Shown here piece by piece: positions 13,651 through 22,149 of a stretch of DNA of 25,252 bases. The position numbers and the translations under genes were made by a program. The notes beneath the pieces are model-generated. The model saw only the letters and a list, made by a program, of their open reading frames with translations. It ran no database searches and was not told the DNA's origin. Origin of the DNA: an uncultured Alphaproteobacteria bacterium. Its GTDB lineage: Bacteria > Pseudomonadota > Alphaproteobacteria > Caulobacterales > Parvularculaceae. The DNA is taken from positions 1 through 25,252 of the forward strand of contig CALAZI010000006.1 of the NCBI GenBank assembly GCA_937895955.1. Reading direction: 5' to 3'. Numbering within the stretch: position 1 is the stretch's first letter; every line of letters begins with the position of its first letter.

Positions 13651-15080
13651 GGATCAGGCCGCCAGGCGGACGCGGCGAAATCATAGGCGAGGCGCATCTC
13701 TGCTATCGCCGCAAGCTTCTTTTCAAGAAGCGACCAATCGTCCTGCGCCGCGATCGGCGCCCAGATCGCCTCAACCTCGTCGATCAGCATCGTTGTCGGC
13801 GCGCCGGAGAAATAGGCGTGCTTCAAGCGCTCCCGCCTCACGGGATAAAAAGCGACGAGCCGGTCCTTGACCGGCGCGAAATCGGCGTTCGCATAAAGCG
13901 GCGCCATCGGGCTCGCCTCCGCTCGATCGGCGGACGCGCCGCCGCAAAACCAGTCAAAAAAGACGCGCTCAAACGGGATTTCCGTTTTCTCCATCCATCG
14001 CAGCAGCGCGATGATGAAATCAAAATCGCCGCTGCCGCTCGGCGCGACGCCGAGCCGCGCAAAAAATGCCTCGATCATCGCCTTTTCAAATAGAGCCGGA
14101 AAAAGCTGCAACGTCGCGTTCAGCCTTTCTTCTTCGACATGCGCGACGAGCGTTTCGCCGAAGCGCGTGAGATTCCATATGGCGGCGTCCGGCTGTCGCC
14201 CATAGGCGTAAAGCCCTGAATGATCGAAATAGGCCGCCGTGAAGGAAAAATCCGCATGCGGCAAAAACCGCCAGGGGCCGTAATCGAAGCTTTCGCCGGT
14301 CACATTCATATTGTCGGTGTTGAGGACGCCGTGAACGAAGCCGGCGGCCATCCATTGCGCGGCGAGGCGCGCTGTGCGTGCGACGATGCGGGCGAACCAT
14401 TCGCCGAGCCGCGTTTTTTCATCAAGCGCGGCGAGATCGGGATCGAACGCTTCAATGCAATAATTCGCAAGCTGCGAAATCGCGGTCTTGTCACGCTCAT
14501 ACGCCAGACGTTGAAAGGCGCCGAAACGCATATGGCCGTGCCCGAGGCGGACCAGAACGCAGGCGCGCGTCGGCGAGGGTTCGTCCTGTCGCTCAAGCGC
14601 CTCGCCGGTTTCAATGACGCTGAACGTTTTCGACGTATAGACGCCGAGCGCCTCAAGCATTTCGGTCGCCAAAATCTCGCGAACGCCGCCCTTAAGCGTC
14701 AGCCGCCCATCGGCTGTGCGGGAATAGGGCGTCCTGCCTGAGCCTTTCGTGCCGAGGTCCAGCAATCTTCCCTCAGCGTCGCGCAGCTGCGCGAAAACAA
14801 AGCCGCGACCGTCGCCGATATCAGGGTTGTAAACGCGAAACTGGTGGCCGTGATAACGCAGCGCGAGCGGATGTCGGAGATTGTTCTCAAGCGGTTCAAA
14901 GCGAGCGAAATGATCGATCCAACGCTTGTCGCTGATGTCGCCGAGCCCGATTTTCTCCGCCCAGCGCTGATTTCGATAACGCAGGACCGCCTGCGGAAAT
15001 TCGGCCGGCGCCGCGGGATCGAAAAATGGGCCGTTGAGTTCAGCGAGCCTCGGGTCCGGCAAATAAAGCGTTCGCGACAT
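13641..15080 (-). CDS. selO: Protein adenylyltransferase SelO (YdiU family)
   Basis: Pseudokinase-fold enzyme that transfers AMP from ATP to Ser/Thr/Tyr of target proteins (AMPylation), linked to redox stress. It has 479 aa, the normal bacterial length. The N-terminus has RYHGHQFRVYNPDIGDGR, followed by DLGTKGSGRTPYSRTADGR with Lys112, then LKGGVREILATEML with Glu136. GVLNTDNMNVTGESFDYGPW carries the catalytic Asp256 and the metal-binding aspartate in FDYGP. The strong site AAGGAATAAA precedes the ATG. It is divergent from the threonine ammonia-lyase gene across 135 bp and overlaps the DUF2142 gene tail-to-tail. Confidence 0.95.
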   Translation of the reverse strand: MSRTLYLPDPRLAELNGPFFDPAAPAEFPQAVLRYRNQRWAEKIGLGDISDKRWIDHFARFEPLENNLRHPLALRYHGHQFRVYNPDIGDGRGFVFAQLRDAEGRLLDLGTKGSGRTPYSRTADGRLTLKGGVREILATEMLEALGVYTSKTFSVIETGEALERQDEPSPTRACVLVRLGHGHMRFGAFQRLAYERDKTAISQLANYCIEAFDPDLAALDEKTRLGEWFARIVARTARLAAQWMAAGFVHGVLNTDNMNVTGESFDYGPWRFLPHADFSFTAAYFDHSGLYAYGRQPDAAIWNLTRFGETLVAHVEEERLNATLQLFPALFEKAMIEAFFARLGVAPSGSGDFDFIIALLRWMEKTEIPFERVFFDWFCGGASADRAEASPMAPLYANADFAPVKDRLVAFYPVRRERLKHAYFSGAPTTMLIDEVEAIWAPIAAQDDWSLLEKKLAAIAEMRLAYDFAASAWRPDPYP

Positions 15081-15215
15081 TTTATTCCTTTATCGCCGGC
15101 ATTGTCGTCAAACTGGTCGATCGGCGGGTTCTTTTTGGCAGAAAGTCTCAATTTCATCTTGCGCCTGCGAAGGTCTTCGCGCATTGAGCGTGACCCTGCA
15201 AGCAGAGGTGAAACT

Positions 15216-16472
15216 ATGGCGAGAGACGGGGCGCCGCAAAGGGCGGGCGGTTTAGTCGGCGCGGATGCGCCGACCGTCACGGATATCGAGGCGGCGGCCG
15301 AAAGGCTGAGCGGCCGCGTCATGCGCACGCCGCTTGTCAGGGCTGAAAAGCTCTCCGCGATGACCGGGACCGATCTGTGGCTGAAATTCGAAAGCCTTCA
15401 ATATACGGGCGCGTTCAAGGAACGCGGCGCCCTTAACAAGCTCTTGACCCTGTCGGCCGATGAGAAAAGGCGCGGCGTCATCGCCGCTTCCGCCGGCAAT
15501 CACGCGCAAGGCGTCGCGCGCCATGCAAGAGCGCTCGGCGTGCCGGCGACGATTGTCATGCCGGCGACGACGCCCGACATCAAGGTTCGCCAGACGCGCG
15601 CGTTCGGCGCCGAGATCGTCCTTGTCGGTCATGCTTTTGAAGAAGCGCGTGAACGAGCCGACAAAATCTGTGCGGAAAGAAATCTCGTCTTCATCCATCC
15701 TTTCGACGACGCCGACATCATCGCCGGACAAGGAACGGTCGCATTGGAAATGATCGAGGACGGCCCCCGGTTCGACACGCTTCTCGTTCCGATCGGCGGC
15801 GGCGGGCTGATTTCCGGCATGGCGATCGCCGCCAAGGCGAAGTCGCCGGAGACGCAGATTGTCGGCGTTCAGACCGAACTTTTCCCGTCGATGAAAAACG
15901 CGCTCGACGGCGGCGGGCGCGCCGTCGGCGGCAACACGCTGGCCGAGGGGATCGCGGTGAAGGAGGCGGGGATGCTGACCCGCCGCATCATTGCGGCTCT
16001 TGTCGACGATATCGTCCTCGTTGACGAGCGCACGCTTGAGCGATCGCTCAGCCTGCTGATGAACGAACAAAAGGCGCTGGTGGAGGGAGCGGGAGCGGCC
16101 GGCCTCGCCGCCATGCTTGCGGAGCCCTCGCGCTACGCCGGACGCACCGTCGGACTGGTCCTGTGCGGCGGCAATATCGACGCGCGTCTCTTGTCGATGA
16201 TCTTGATGCGCGATCTCGCCCGTTCGGGCCGCCTCGCGCGGCTGAGGGTCCAGCTGCTCGACATGCCGGGACAGCTTGTCCGCGTCGCGACGATCATCGC
16301 CGAACAGGATGGAAACGTCATTGATGTCGGCCACCACCGAACTTATTCCGACCTCCCCGCCAAGATGACCTGCATGGACGTGACGATCGACACGCAAGGC
16401 CAAGATCATCTCGACCGGATCATCGCCAATCTGCAGGGCGCCGGTTATGCGGTTGAAATTGCGGCCTATTAG
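15216..16472 (+). CDS. ilvA: Threonine ammonia-lyase with C-terminal ACT domain
   Basis: PLP enzyme that deaminates L-threonine to 2-oxobutanoate, the first committed step toward isoleucine. The protein has 418 aa from the ATG at 15216 (site AGAGGTG). The PLP lysine is Lys68 in LQYTGAFKERG. The substrate loop is ASAGNHAQG (91-99), and the PLP phosphate loop is PIGGGGLISG (192-201). Residues from about 335 form a single ACT-like domain (VQLLDMPGQLVRVATIIAEQ), as in the shorter, biodegradative-like class rather than the two-ACT biosynthetic IlvA. The symbol is therefore approximate (ilvA/tdcB). The open frame reaches 14844 but overlaps selO antisense and is not family-like. A RidA-family protein, which can clear the imine product, is encoded in the same window at 2661. 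Confidence 0.9.
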   Translation: MARDGAPQRAGGLVGADAPTVTDIEAAAERLSGRVMRTPLVRAEKLSAMTGTDLWLKFESLQYTGAFKERGALNKLLTLSADEKRRGVIAASAGNHAQGVARHARALGVPATIVMPATTPDIKVRQTRAFGAEIVLVGHAFEEARERADKICAERNLVFIHPFDDADIIAGQGTVALEMIEDGPRFDTLLVPIGGGGLISGMAIAAKAKSPETQIVGVQTELFPSMKNALDGGGRAVGGNTLAEGIAVKEAGMLTRRIIAALVDDIVLVDERTLERSLSLLMNEQKALVEGAGAAGLAAMLAEPSRYAGRTVGLVLCGGNIDARLLSMILMRDLARSGRLARLRVQLLDMPGQLVRVATIIAEQDGNVIDVGHHRTYSDLPAKMTCMDVTIDTQGQDHLDRIIANLQGAGYAVEIAAY

Positions 16473-16514
16473 CGGACCTTTATCCCAAGGCGCGCGAATG
16501 CGATTGAAACGACG

Positions 16515-16540
16515 CCTCTCCGCCCTATTTTCAGGAGAGG
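16515..16540 (+). promoter_or_regulatory. Hairpin in the nfeD leader
   Basis: CCTCTCC and GGAGAGG form a 7-bp perfect stem around a 12-base loop, 20 bp before the nfeD ATG. There is no T-tract, so it is not a classical terminator; it could be a leader structure or chance. Confidence 0.3.
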
Positions 16541-16560
16541 GCCGCAGGGAGGGATGAAGG

Positions 16561-18063
16561 ATGATCGGAAGAGACGGGCGAGCCTTCCGCCTTTCCGCCA
16601 GCGCGGCGCTGCTCGCATCGCTTCTTGCGACGGCGTTCCTCAGCGCCGGCGCTGAAGACGTCGCGCCGGCGCGCGAGGCGGTCATCCTCACTATTGACGG
16701 GCCGGTGACGCCGGCGAACGCGCAATATGTCGCGCGGGAAATCGGCAAGGCGTCGGATGCGGAAAAGGAACTCATCGTCATCGAAATCGACACGCCGGGC
16801 GGCCTCGTCGATTCGATGAAAACGATCATCAAGGCGGTGCTGGCGTCCGAAACGCCGGTTGCGACCTATGTCTCTCCGCAGGGCGCGCGATCGGCGTCAG
16901 CGGGCCTTTACATCATGTACGCCGCGCATATTTCGGCGATGGCGCCGAACACCAATACGGGCGCGGCGACGCCAGTGGAGATCGGCGGGACGCCGAGCGA
17001 TGAAAATCCGTTTGAGAAAGAACAGCCCGGCGACGACAATTCCATAAGCCCCTCGCCCTCGCCGGAAGGCGCTTCCCCCGAAGAAGATGCGCGCGACGCG
17101 GCGGAGGGACCGGCGAACGACGCCGACCGGACGCCGCCGCTCGGCAATCAGGACGCGCTGCGCGCCAAGATCATCAACGATTCAGTCGCCTATATTCGTT
17201 CGCTCGCGGAAGAACACGGCCGCAACGCCGACTGGGCCGAAAAGGCCGTTCGCGAAGCTTCCTCCGCAACGAGCCGCGAAGCGCTTGATCTCGGCGTCAT
17301 CGATCTCATCGCCGACGATCTTGACGATCTTCTTGAGAAAATCGACGGCCGGACCGTGAAAACGATCGCGGGCGAACGCGCCGTCGCCACGGCGAACATC
17401 GCCGTGACGCGCATCGAGCCGACTTTCATCGAAAAGATTCTGGGGTTTATCGCCGATCCGAATGTCGCGGTGATCCTGATGTCGCTGGCGACGACCGGCA
17501 TCATCATCGAAATGTGGAATCCGGGGTCGATTTTTCCGGGCGCCGTCGGCGCGATTTGCCTCATTCTCGGGCTCTACGCCTTTCAGGTTCTGCCGTTCAG
17601 CTGGCTCGGCGCCGTGCTGATGGGCGTCGGCGCGATGCTCATTCTCATCGAGGCCTATTCGCCGACATTCGGGCTGGCGGGGCTGACCGGTCTCGGGCTG
17701 TTCGCCGCCGGCATGTATCTCGTCTTTCCCGAAGGCTTCAAAGTTTCAGCGGGTCTTATCGCGACAATCGTCGCCGGCGTCGGCGCATTCCTCGCCCTCA
17801 TCCTGATCGCGATCGTCGGCTCGCGCAGTCACGGGCCGATGATCGGGTCTGAAGCCATTCGCCGCCGCGAGGGGGTCGTTGACGACTGGAACGGCAAGGA
17901 AGGCTGGGTCATCATCGAGGGCGAGCGCTGGCGCGCGCGATCCGACAAGCCGCTGCAACCGGGCGACAAGGTGAAAGTCATCGAAATCGACGGCCTTGTT
18001 CTTATCGTCAAGCAGGCGAAGGGCGGCGGATTGCTCGGCGCCATCGCGCCGGCGGAAGCGTGA
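16561..18063 (+). CDS. nfeD: NfeD family membrane serine protease (long form)
   Basis: A 500-aa membrane protein. A signal peptide (residues 1-31) leads into a ClpP-like serine protease domain: IEIDTPGGLVDSM (74-86), then ARSASAGLYI with Ser113, matching the nucleophile of archaeal 1510-N, and KIINDSVAYIRSL with Lys203, the general base. Between them (about 143-196) is a disordered, acidic, Pro/Ser-rich linker. Four to five membrane helices follow (about 298-425), and the protein ends in an NfeD OB-fold domain (EGWVIIEGERWRARSDKPLQ, then GDKVKVIEIDGLVLIV). Such proteases cleave the C-terminal tail of partner stomatins. A short NfeD-like gene and a slipin gene lie directly downstream, supporting a membrane-quality-control complex. 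Confidence 0.92.
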   Translation: MIGRDGRAFRLSASAALLASLLATAFLSAGAEDVAPAREAVILTIDGPVTPANAQYVAREIGKASDAEKELIVIEIDTPGGLVDSMKTIIKAVLASETPVATYVSPQGARSASAGLYIMYAAHISAMAPNTNTGAATPVEIGGTPSDENPFEKEQPGDDNSISPSPSPEGASPEEDARDAAEGPANDADRTPPLGNQDALRAKIINDSVAYIRSLAEEHGRNADWAEKAVREASSATSREALDLGVIDLIADDLDDLLEKIDGRTVKTIAGERAVATANIAVTRIEPTFIEKILGFIADPNVAVILMSLATTGIIIEMWNPGSIFPGAVGAICLILGLYAFQVLPFSWLGAVLMGVGAMLILIEAYSPTFGLAGLTGLGLFAAGMYLVFPEGFKVSAGLIATIVAGVGAFLALILIAIVGSRSHGPMIGSEAIRRREGVVDDWNGKEGWVIIEGERWRARSDKPLQPGDKVKVIEIDGLVLIVKQAKGGGLLGAIAPAEA

Positions 18064-18070
18064 GCGCGAG

Positions 18071-18376
18071 ATGGCGGAAACGATCGCACAGCTTGATTGG
18101 CGATCAGTGGGCGCTGAGACGATCATCATTCTGGCGCTGCTGCTGGTCGGCTTCGGGCTGATCTTGCTGACGCAACGCGCGCGCCGCACGCCGTTCCAGC
18201 TCGGCGTCGATTTCGGGACTTCGCGCGCTGTCGTCCAATCTTGGTCGGGAAACAGCGGCTATGTCCGCATCGGCGGAGAACTTTGGAAGGCGCGGGCTAA
18301 ATGCGCTTTTTCGCCCGGCGACAGCGTCGAAGTGGCGCGTATCGAAGGAATGCTGTTAAACGTCAGAAAAGCCTAG
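18071..18376 (+). CDS. Short NfeD-like OB-domain membrane protein
   Basis: A 101-aa protein with one predicted transmembrane helix (about residues 17-34, ETIIILALLLVGFGLILLTQ). Its soluble C-terminal part, SGYVRIGGELWKARAKCAFS then PGDSVEVARIEGMLLNVRKA, resembles the NfeD OB domain of the preceding gene (WVIIEGERWRARSD, PGDKVKVIEIDGLVL). It lacks the protease domain. It starts 8 bp after nfeD with a weak ribosome-binding site, so coupling is likely. It resembles a minimal stomatin operon partner and may compete with or assist the long NfeD. Confidence 0.8.
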   Translation: MAETIAQLDWRSVGAETIIILALLLVGFGLILLTQRARRTPFQLGVDFGTSRAVVQSWSGNSGYVRIGGELWKARAKCAFSPGDSVEVARIEGMLLNVRKA

Positions 18377-18425
18377 GCGCCGGCGTTTTGCGCCGCATGC
18401 GCGTCGAAATCGAAAGGATCAGGAA

Positions 18426-19184
18426 ATGCTCGACGGCTTCGGACTCGTTGTTCCCGTCATCGTTCTCGCGATCGTCATCATTACGAACGTGTTCAAGATT
18501 CTGCGGGAATATGAGCGCGGCGTCATCTTCACGCTCGGCCGCGTCGGCAGGAAGGCGGCCGGCCCCGGCCTCGTTCTTCTGATCCCGGTCATCCAGCAAA
18601 TGCGCAAGGTCGACATGCGCACTCTCGTTCACGACGTTCCCGCCCAGGACGTCATCAGCCGCGACAACGTCTCGGTTAAGGTGAACGCCGTCCTCTATTA
18701 CCGCGTCGTCGACGCCGTCCGGGCGGTCGTGCAGGTCGAGAACTACGTCGCCGCGACCAGCCAGCTCGCGCAAACGACCTTGCGTTCGGTTCTCGGCAAG
18801 CACGAACTCGACGAAATGCTGCAGGAGCGGGACCGGCTCAACAAGGACATCCAGGACATTCTCGACCACCAGACGGAATCCTGGGGAATCAAGGTCTCGA
18901 ATGTCGAGATCAAGCATGTCGACGTCGCCCCGGAGATGATCCGCGCCATCGCCAAGCAGGCCGAGGCCGAGCGGGAGCGGCGCGCCAAGGTCATCTCCGC
19001 CGAAGGCGAGCAGCAGGCCGCCGCCAAACTCGCCGAGGCCGCCGGCATCCTGGCGACCTCTTCCGGCGCCATGGAGCTGCGTTATCTCGGCGCTTTGCAG
19101 GAGATCGCGTCGGACAAGACCAACACGATCGTTTTCCCGTTCTCGCTCGCCGATCTCGCCCGATCGCTCGGCGGCGGGCGGTGA
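18426..19184 (+). CDS. Slipin family protein (stomatin/prohibitin homologue)
   Basis: A 252-aa SPFH-domain membrane protein that organises lipid microdomains. It has an N-terminal membrane helix (residues 5-24, FGLVVPVIVLAIVIITNVFK) and then the stomatin start REYERGVIFTLGRV. The signature QDVISRDNVSVKVNAVLYYR is followed by a long alpha-helical section (EMIRAIAKQAEAERERRAKV, then ISAEGEQQAAAKLAEAA) and a hydrophobic C-terminus (IVFPF). The site AGGATCAGGAA precedes the ATG. It is the third gene of nfeD-nfeD-like-slipin; the slipin is the probable substrate or scaffold of the NfeD protease. Confidence 0.95.
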   Translation: MLDGFGLVVPVIVLAIVIITNVFKILREYERGVIFTLGRVGRKAAGPGLVLLIPVIQQMRKVDMRTLVHDVPAQDVISRDNVSVKVNAVLYYRVVDAVRAVVQVENYVAATSQLAQTTLRSVLGKHELDEMLQERDRLNKDIQDILDHQTESWGIKVSNVEIKHVDVAPEMIRAIAKQAEAERERRAKVISAEGEQQAAAKLAEAAGILATSSGAMELRYLGALQEIASDKTNTIVFPFSLADLARSLGGGR

Positions 19185-19213
19185 GAAGCTGTTGAATCGC
19201 CGCAACACCTTAA

Positions 19214-19231
19214 GAAAACTCGCAAGTTTCC
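19214..19231. promoter_or_regulatory. Palindromic operator-like site upstream of the TonB receptor gene
   Basis: GAAAACT-CGCA-AGTTTCC is an inverted repeat with 6 of 7 arm positions matching, in an AT-richer patch 113 bp before the receptor ATG. It resembles a repressor operator but does not match a specific consensus I can name. Confidence 0.3.
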
Positions 19232-19343
19232 AACACTAAACCGGCGAAACACGCTGGAATCGGCTCGCACGGCCGCATCGCCCCGCCTAACGTATCCTCA
19301 CGAAATGCCGCCCCCGACAAAGCGGGGCGACCAGGGAGGAATT

Positions 19344-21605
19344 ATGACCAAGCGCCTGTTGGCGAAAGCCTCGATTATCGCACTCGCAGTCTGCGCCCCC
19401 GGCGCGGCCTTCGCCCAGGGGGCCGTTGACGCCCTGCGCGACGAAATTCTCGTGACGGCGACCAAGAAAGCCGACGCGGAAAACGTCCAGGACGTGCCGC
19501 TTGCGGTGACGGCCTATGGCGACGAACAGCTTGATGCCCTCAAAGTTCGCGATCTTTCGAGCCTCAGCTATTCGATGCCGAACGTCGCGCTGGACGATGT
19601 CGGGACGATCAGAGGCGTTGCAAACTTCTCAATTCGCGGCCTCGGCATCAATTCGTCGATCCCGTCGATCGATCCGACCGTCGGCGTTTTCGTCGACGGC
19701 ATGTATCTCGGCGTAAACGCGGGCGTCGTTTTGGACATTTTCGACCTTCAATCGATTGAAGTGCTGCGCGGACCGCAAGGCATTCTCTTCGGACGAAACG
19801 TCACCGGCGGCGCGGTTCTCATCAATACGAAACGGCCCGGCGATGAGTGGGAAGTGGACGCCAAGCTCGCCATGGAGACCGGCGCGCGCGGCACCGGCAT
19901 GAACTACTACGCGATGGGTTCAGTCGGCGGTCCGATCATTCAGGACACGTTGAGCGCAAAACTGGCGATATATTATAACAACGACAATGGCTGGTTTGAG
20001 AATTATCGCGGCGGACCGTTCCTCGGTCAGCCGGACGAATTTGAAGATTACGGCAAGGCGGAGATGATCATTTTCCGGCCGTCAATTTACTGGACGCCCG
20101 GCGACGCCTTCGAACTGACAGTGCGCTACGAGCATGGCGAGTCGGACGGCGACGGGCCTGCGGCGCAAAATCACGTCGACGGCTTCGGCAACCCGAATGC
20201 TTTCTTTACCGCGCCGCGCGACAGTTTTGACTTCTCCGTCAATGAGCGCGGTTTCGCGAAAGCGACCTGGCAGCAGATCATCACCGAGGCGCGGATCGAT
20301 CTCGGCTCGCTCGGCGTCATCACCAATATCGCCGGCTGGCGCGATTATGAATCGCGGTCGCGCAGCGATATCGATGCGACGCCGTTGACGCTGTTCCACA
20401 CCGACGCGACCACCGACCAGGACCAGTATTCGGAAGAAATCCGCTGGAACCATAGGCTTTTCGATCGGATCGATGCGACGCTTGGGTTCTACTATTTCAC
20501 CCAGGACATCGCCTATAACGAAATCCGCAACATCGCCTTCGGCACCCGGTTCTTTAACGGCGGCGGCGTTCAGGATCACAGCTCCTGGGCGGGCTTTGGT
20601 CAGTTCGACATCGATCTTTCCGATCGTTTCACGATCAATCTCGGCGCGCGTTACACGCGCGAAGAAAAATCCGTCGTCATTTCGAACCTGCTTTTGAACT
20701 CGAACGTGCCGGCGTTTATGAACCCCGTCCCGAATTGCGACGTCCGCATTCCGGGCGACTGCACGGAAGATTTTGTCGACAGCGACAGCTGGAACAATTT
20801 CACGCCGAAAGTCGGGATTGAATGGCGGCCGGTCGACGATCTGAACGTCTACGCTCACTGGACTCAGGGCGTTCGCTCCGGCGGCTATAATTTCCGCAAT
20901 ACGTCTCTCGTCTTCGCTCCGGGCCCGTTCGACGAAGAACGGGTCGACGCCTTCGAAGTCGGCTTCAAGGCGCAGCCGGCGGACGGCAAGGCGGTGATCA
21001 ACGCAGCCTTTTACGTCAACGACGTGAGCAACATGCAGCGTGAAATCAACCTCGCCGATCCTCTGGCGGGCGTGGTTCAGGTCATACGAAACACGGCCGA
21101 CGCAACCATTTGGGGTATCGAGATCGAGACGCAGGTCTCTGTCACCGACAATCTCGTCGTGCTTGGCAATATCGGCCACACCGAAGGCAATTATGACACG
21201 ATTTTGTTCGATATCGGGTTTCCGTCAGCCAGCCCCGGCGTTGTCGATGACGCGGATCTTCGTCTGGAGATTCCGCGTCTTGCGCCATGGACATACGGCG
21301 TCGGCTTCCTGCACTCGCTGCCGCTGAGCGACAGCGCGGCCATCGACACGCGATTCAGCTATTCGCATCGCGACGCTTCGTTCTACACTGACAACAATCT
21401 CGGTTCCCTGAACGAGATGGACATTATCGACGCCAGCGTATCGTTGAATTTCGGCAGCGCCATCTTCTCGATTTATGGGAAAAACCTTACGAACGAAGTC
21501 AACTTCGGCGGCGATACGCAGTTGCCGGGAACGCTTGGCGGCGGCAGCTTCTCGCCGCTCGCCAAAGGCCGCCGCGTCGGCGTCGAATTGCAGGTCGGCT
21601 TCTAA
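19344..21605 (+). CDS. TonB-dependent outer-membrane receptor
   Basis: A 753-aa outer-membrane beta-barrel that imports a ligand with energy from TonB. A signal peptide (residues 1-25, ending GAAFA) is followed by a TonB-box-like stretch EILVTATKK. The plug domain shows DVPLAVTAYGDEQL, FSIRGLGIN, PTVGVFVDGMYLG and the hallmark VLRGPQGILFGRNVTGGAVL. The barrel ends with GKNLTN and a terminal aromatic, VGVELQVGF, as needed for outer-membrane insertion. The ATG at 19344 has AGGGAGGA just upstream; an earlier in-frame ATG (19305) lacks such support. No transport partner is adjacent, so the substrate (siderophore, vitamin, glycan or other) cannot be assigned. A terminator follows at 21631. Confidence 0.94.
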   Translation: MTKRLLAKASIIALAVCAPGAAFAQGAVDALRDEILVTATKKADAENVQDVPLAVTAYGDEQLDALKVRDLSSLSYSMPNVALDDVGTIRGVANFSIRGLGINSSIPSIDPTVGVFVDGMYLGVNAGVVLDIFDLQSIEVLRGPQGILFGRNVTGGAVLINTKRPGDEWEVDAKLAMETGARGTGMNYYAMGSVGGPIIQDTLSAKLAIYYNNDNGWFENYRGGPFLGQPDEFEDYGKAEMIIFRPSIYWTPGDAFELTVRYEHGESDGDGPAAQNHVDGFGNPNAFFTAPRDSFDFSVNERGFAKATWQQIITEARIDLGSLGVITNIAGWRDYESRSRSDIDATPLTLFHTDATTDQDQYSEEIRWNHRLFDRIDATLGFYYFTQDIAYNEIRNIAFGTRFFNGGGVQDHSSWAGFGQFDIDLSDRFTINLGARYTREEKSVVISNLLLNSNVPAFMNPVPNCDVRIPGDCTEDFVDSDSWNNFTPKVGIEWRPVDDLNVYAHWTQGVRSGGYNFRNTSLVFAPGPFDEERVDAFEVGFKAQPADGKAVINAAFYVNDVSNMQREINLADPLAGVVQVIRNTADATIWGIEIETQVSVTDNLVVLGNIGHTEGNYDTILFDIGFPSASPGVVDDADLRLEIPRLAPWTYGVGFLHSLPLSDSAAIDTRFSYSHRDASFYTDNNLGSLNEMDIIDASVSLNFGSAIFSIYGKNLTNEVNFGGDTQLPGTLGGGSFSPLAKGRRVGVELQVGF

Positions 21606-21630
21606 GACTTCCTGACTGAAGCGACTTTTC

Positions 21631-21660
21631 AGCCCCCGCTTCGGCGGGGGCTTTTCTTTT
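21631..21660 (+). terminator. Rho-independent terminator after the TonB receptor gene
   Basis: A 9-bp perfect stem AGCCCCCGC / GCGGGGGCT with a TTCG tetraloop is followed by a T-rich tail (TTTCTTTT). It lies 25 bp after the receptor stop and 11 bp before the TusA-family start. Confidence 0.93.
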
Positions 21661-21671
21661 AGCCGTCCGAA

Positions 21672-21965
21672 GTGGCAGATCGGGCTGTGACCGACCCTGC
21701 GGAAGCCTCCCCGCCGCGCGCCGATATCTTTATCGATGCGCGCGGCCTTTCCTGCCCCCTCCCCGTGATCCGGATGGAGGCGGCTCTGCGCCGGCTGGCC
21801 CCGGGGGGACGGGTTGCGGTGACGGCGGACGACCCGCTCGCGGCCGTCGACATCCCCCATTTCGCGAAGGCCGGCGGCCACCAATGCCGTCGCCTGCCCG
21901 GACCCGAGGGAACTTGCGTCTTTCTGGTCACGCGGGGTGAAAATCGGCCGGCTGGCGACGCCTGA
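21672..21965 (+). CDS. TusA/SirA-family sulfurtransferase-like protein
   Basis: A 97-aa protein with the TusA fold. The signature DARGLSCPLPVIRMEAAL carries the CPxP motif with Cys28, the residue that binds persulfide in TusA. The C-terminal part, VAVTADDPLAAVDIPHFAKA then GGH, is also family-typical. Family members relay sulfur, for example to tRNA thiolation or molybdenum cofactor enzymes; the true acceptor is unknown here. The start is GTG at 21672; a second in-frame GTG at 21687 is an alternative, as residues 1-16 are low-complexity. It begins only 11 bp after a strong terminator, so its promoter position is puzzling. Confidence 0.87.
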   Translation: MADRAVTDPAEASPPRADIFIDARGLSCPLPVIRMEAALRRLAPGGRVAVTADDPLAAVDIPHFAKAGGHQCRRLPGPEGTCVFLVTRGENRPAGDA

Positions 21966-22006
21966 AATCGTCCCCGCCGCCCATTTGTTTTCAGGCGTGG
22001 TAAAGG

Positions 22007-22021
22007 TTAATGTGGCGTTAG
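22007..22021. promoter_or_regulatory. CtrA-like box upstream of the Sel1-repeat gene
   Basis: TTAATGTGGCGTTAG matches TTAA-N7-TTAA with one mismatch. It lies in the 184-bp gap between the TusA-family gene and the exported Sel1 protein, 129 bp before its ATG. Binding is inferred from the motif only. Confidence 0.4.
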
Positions 22022-22149
22022 CGGCGCGCGCGTGGTCTAGTCTCGGGGCCGTTCCGGGGCGGGTCCGCCAGCCGTCGCTCCGACGCCCTCCGGGCGGCGC
22101 GGCCAGGTATGAGCAAGCGTTTGGGGAACGCCTGGGGAGTCGAGGGGTT

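Noticed and set aside
14844..15215. N-terminal extension of threonine ammonia-lyase
   Set aside because: The extension runs antisense through selO and the divergent promoter, and the family N-terminus begins at the ATG at 15216 with a good ribosome-binding site.
15252..16832. A 526-codon minus-strand open frame opposite the threonine ammonia-lyase and nfeD start
   Set aside because: It mirrors two clearly recognised genes and shows no protein-like pattern.
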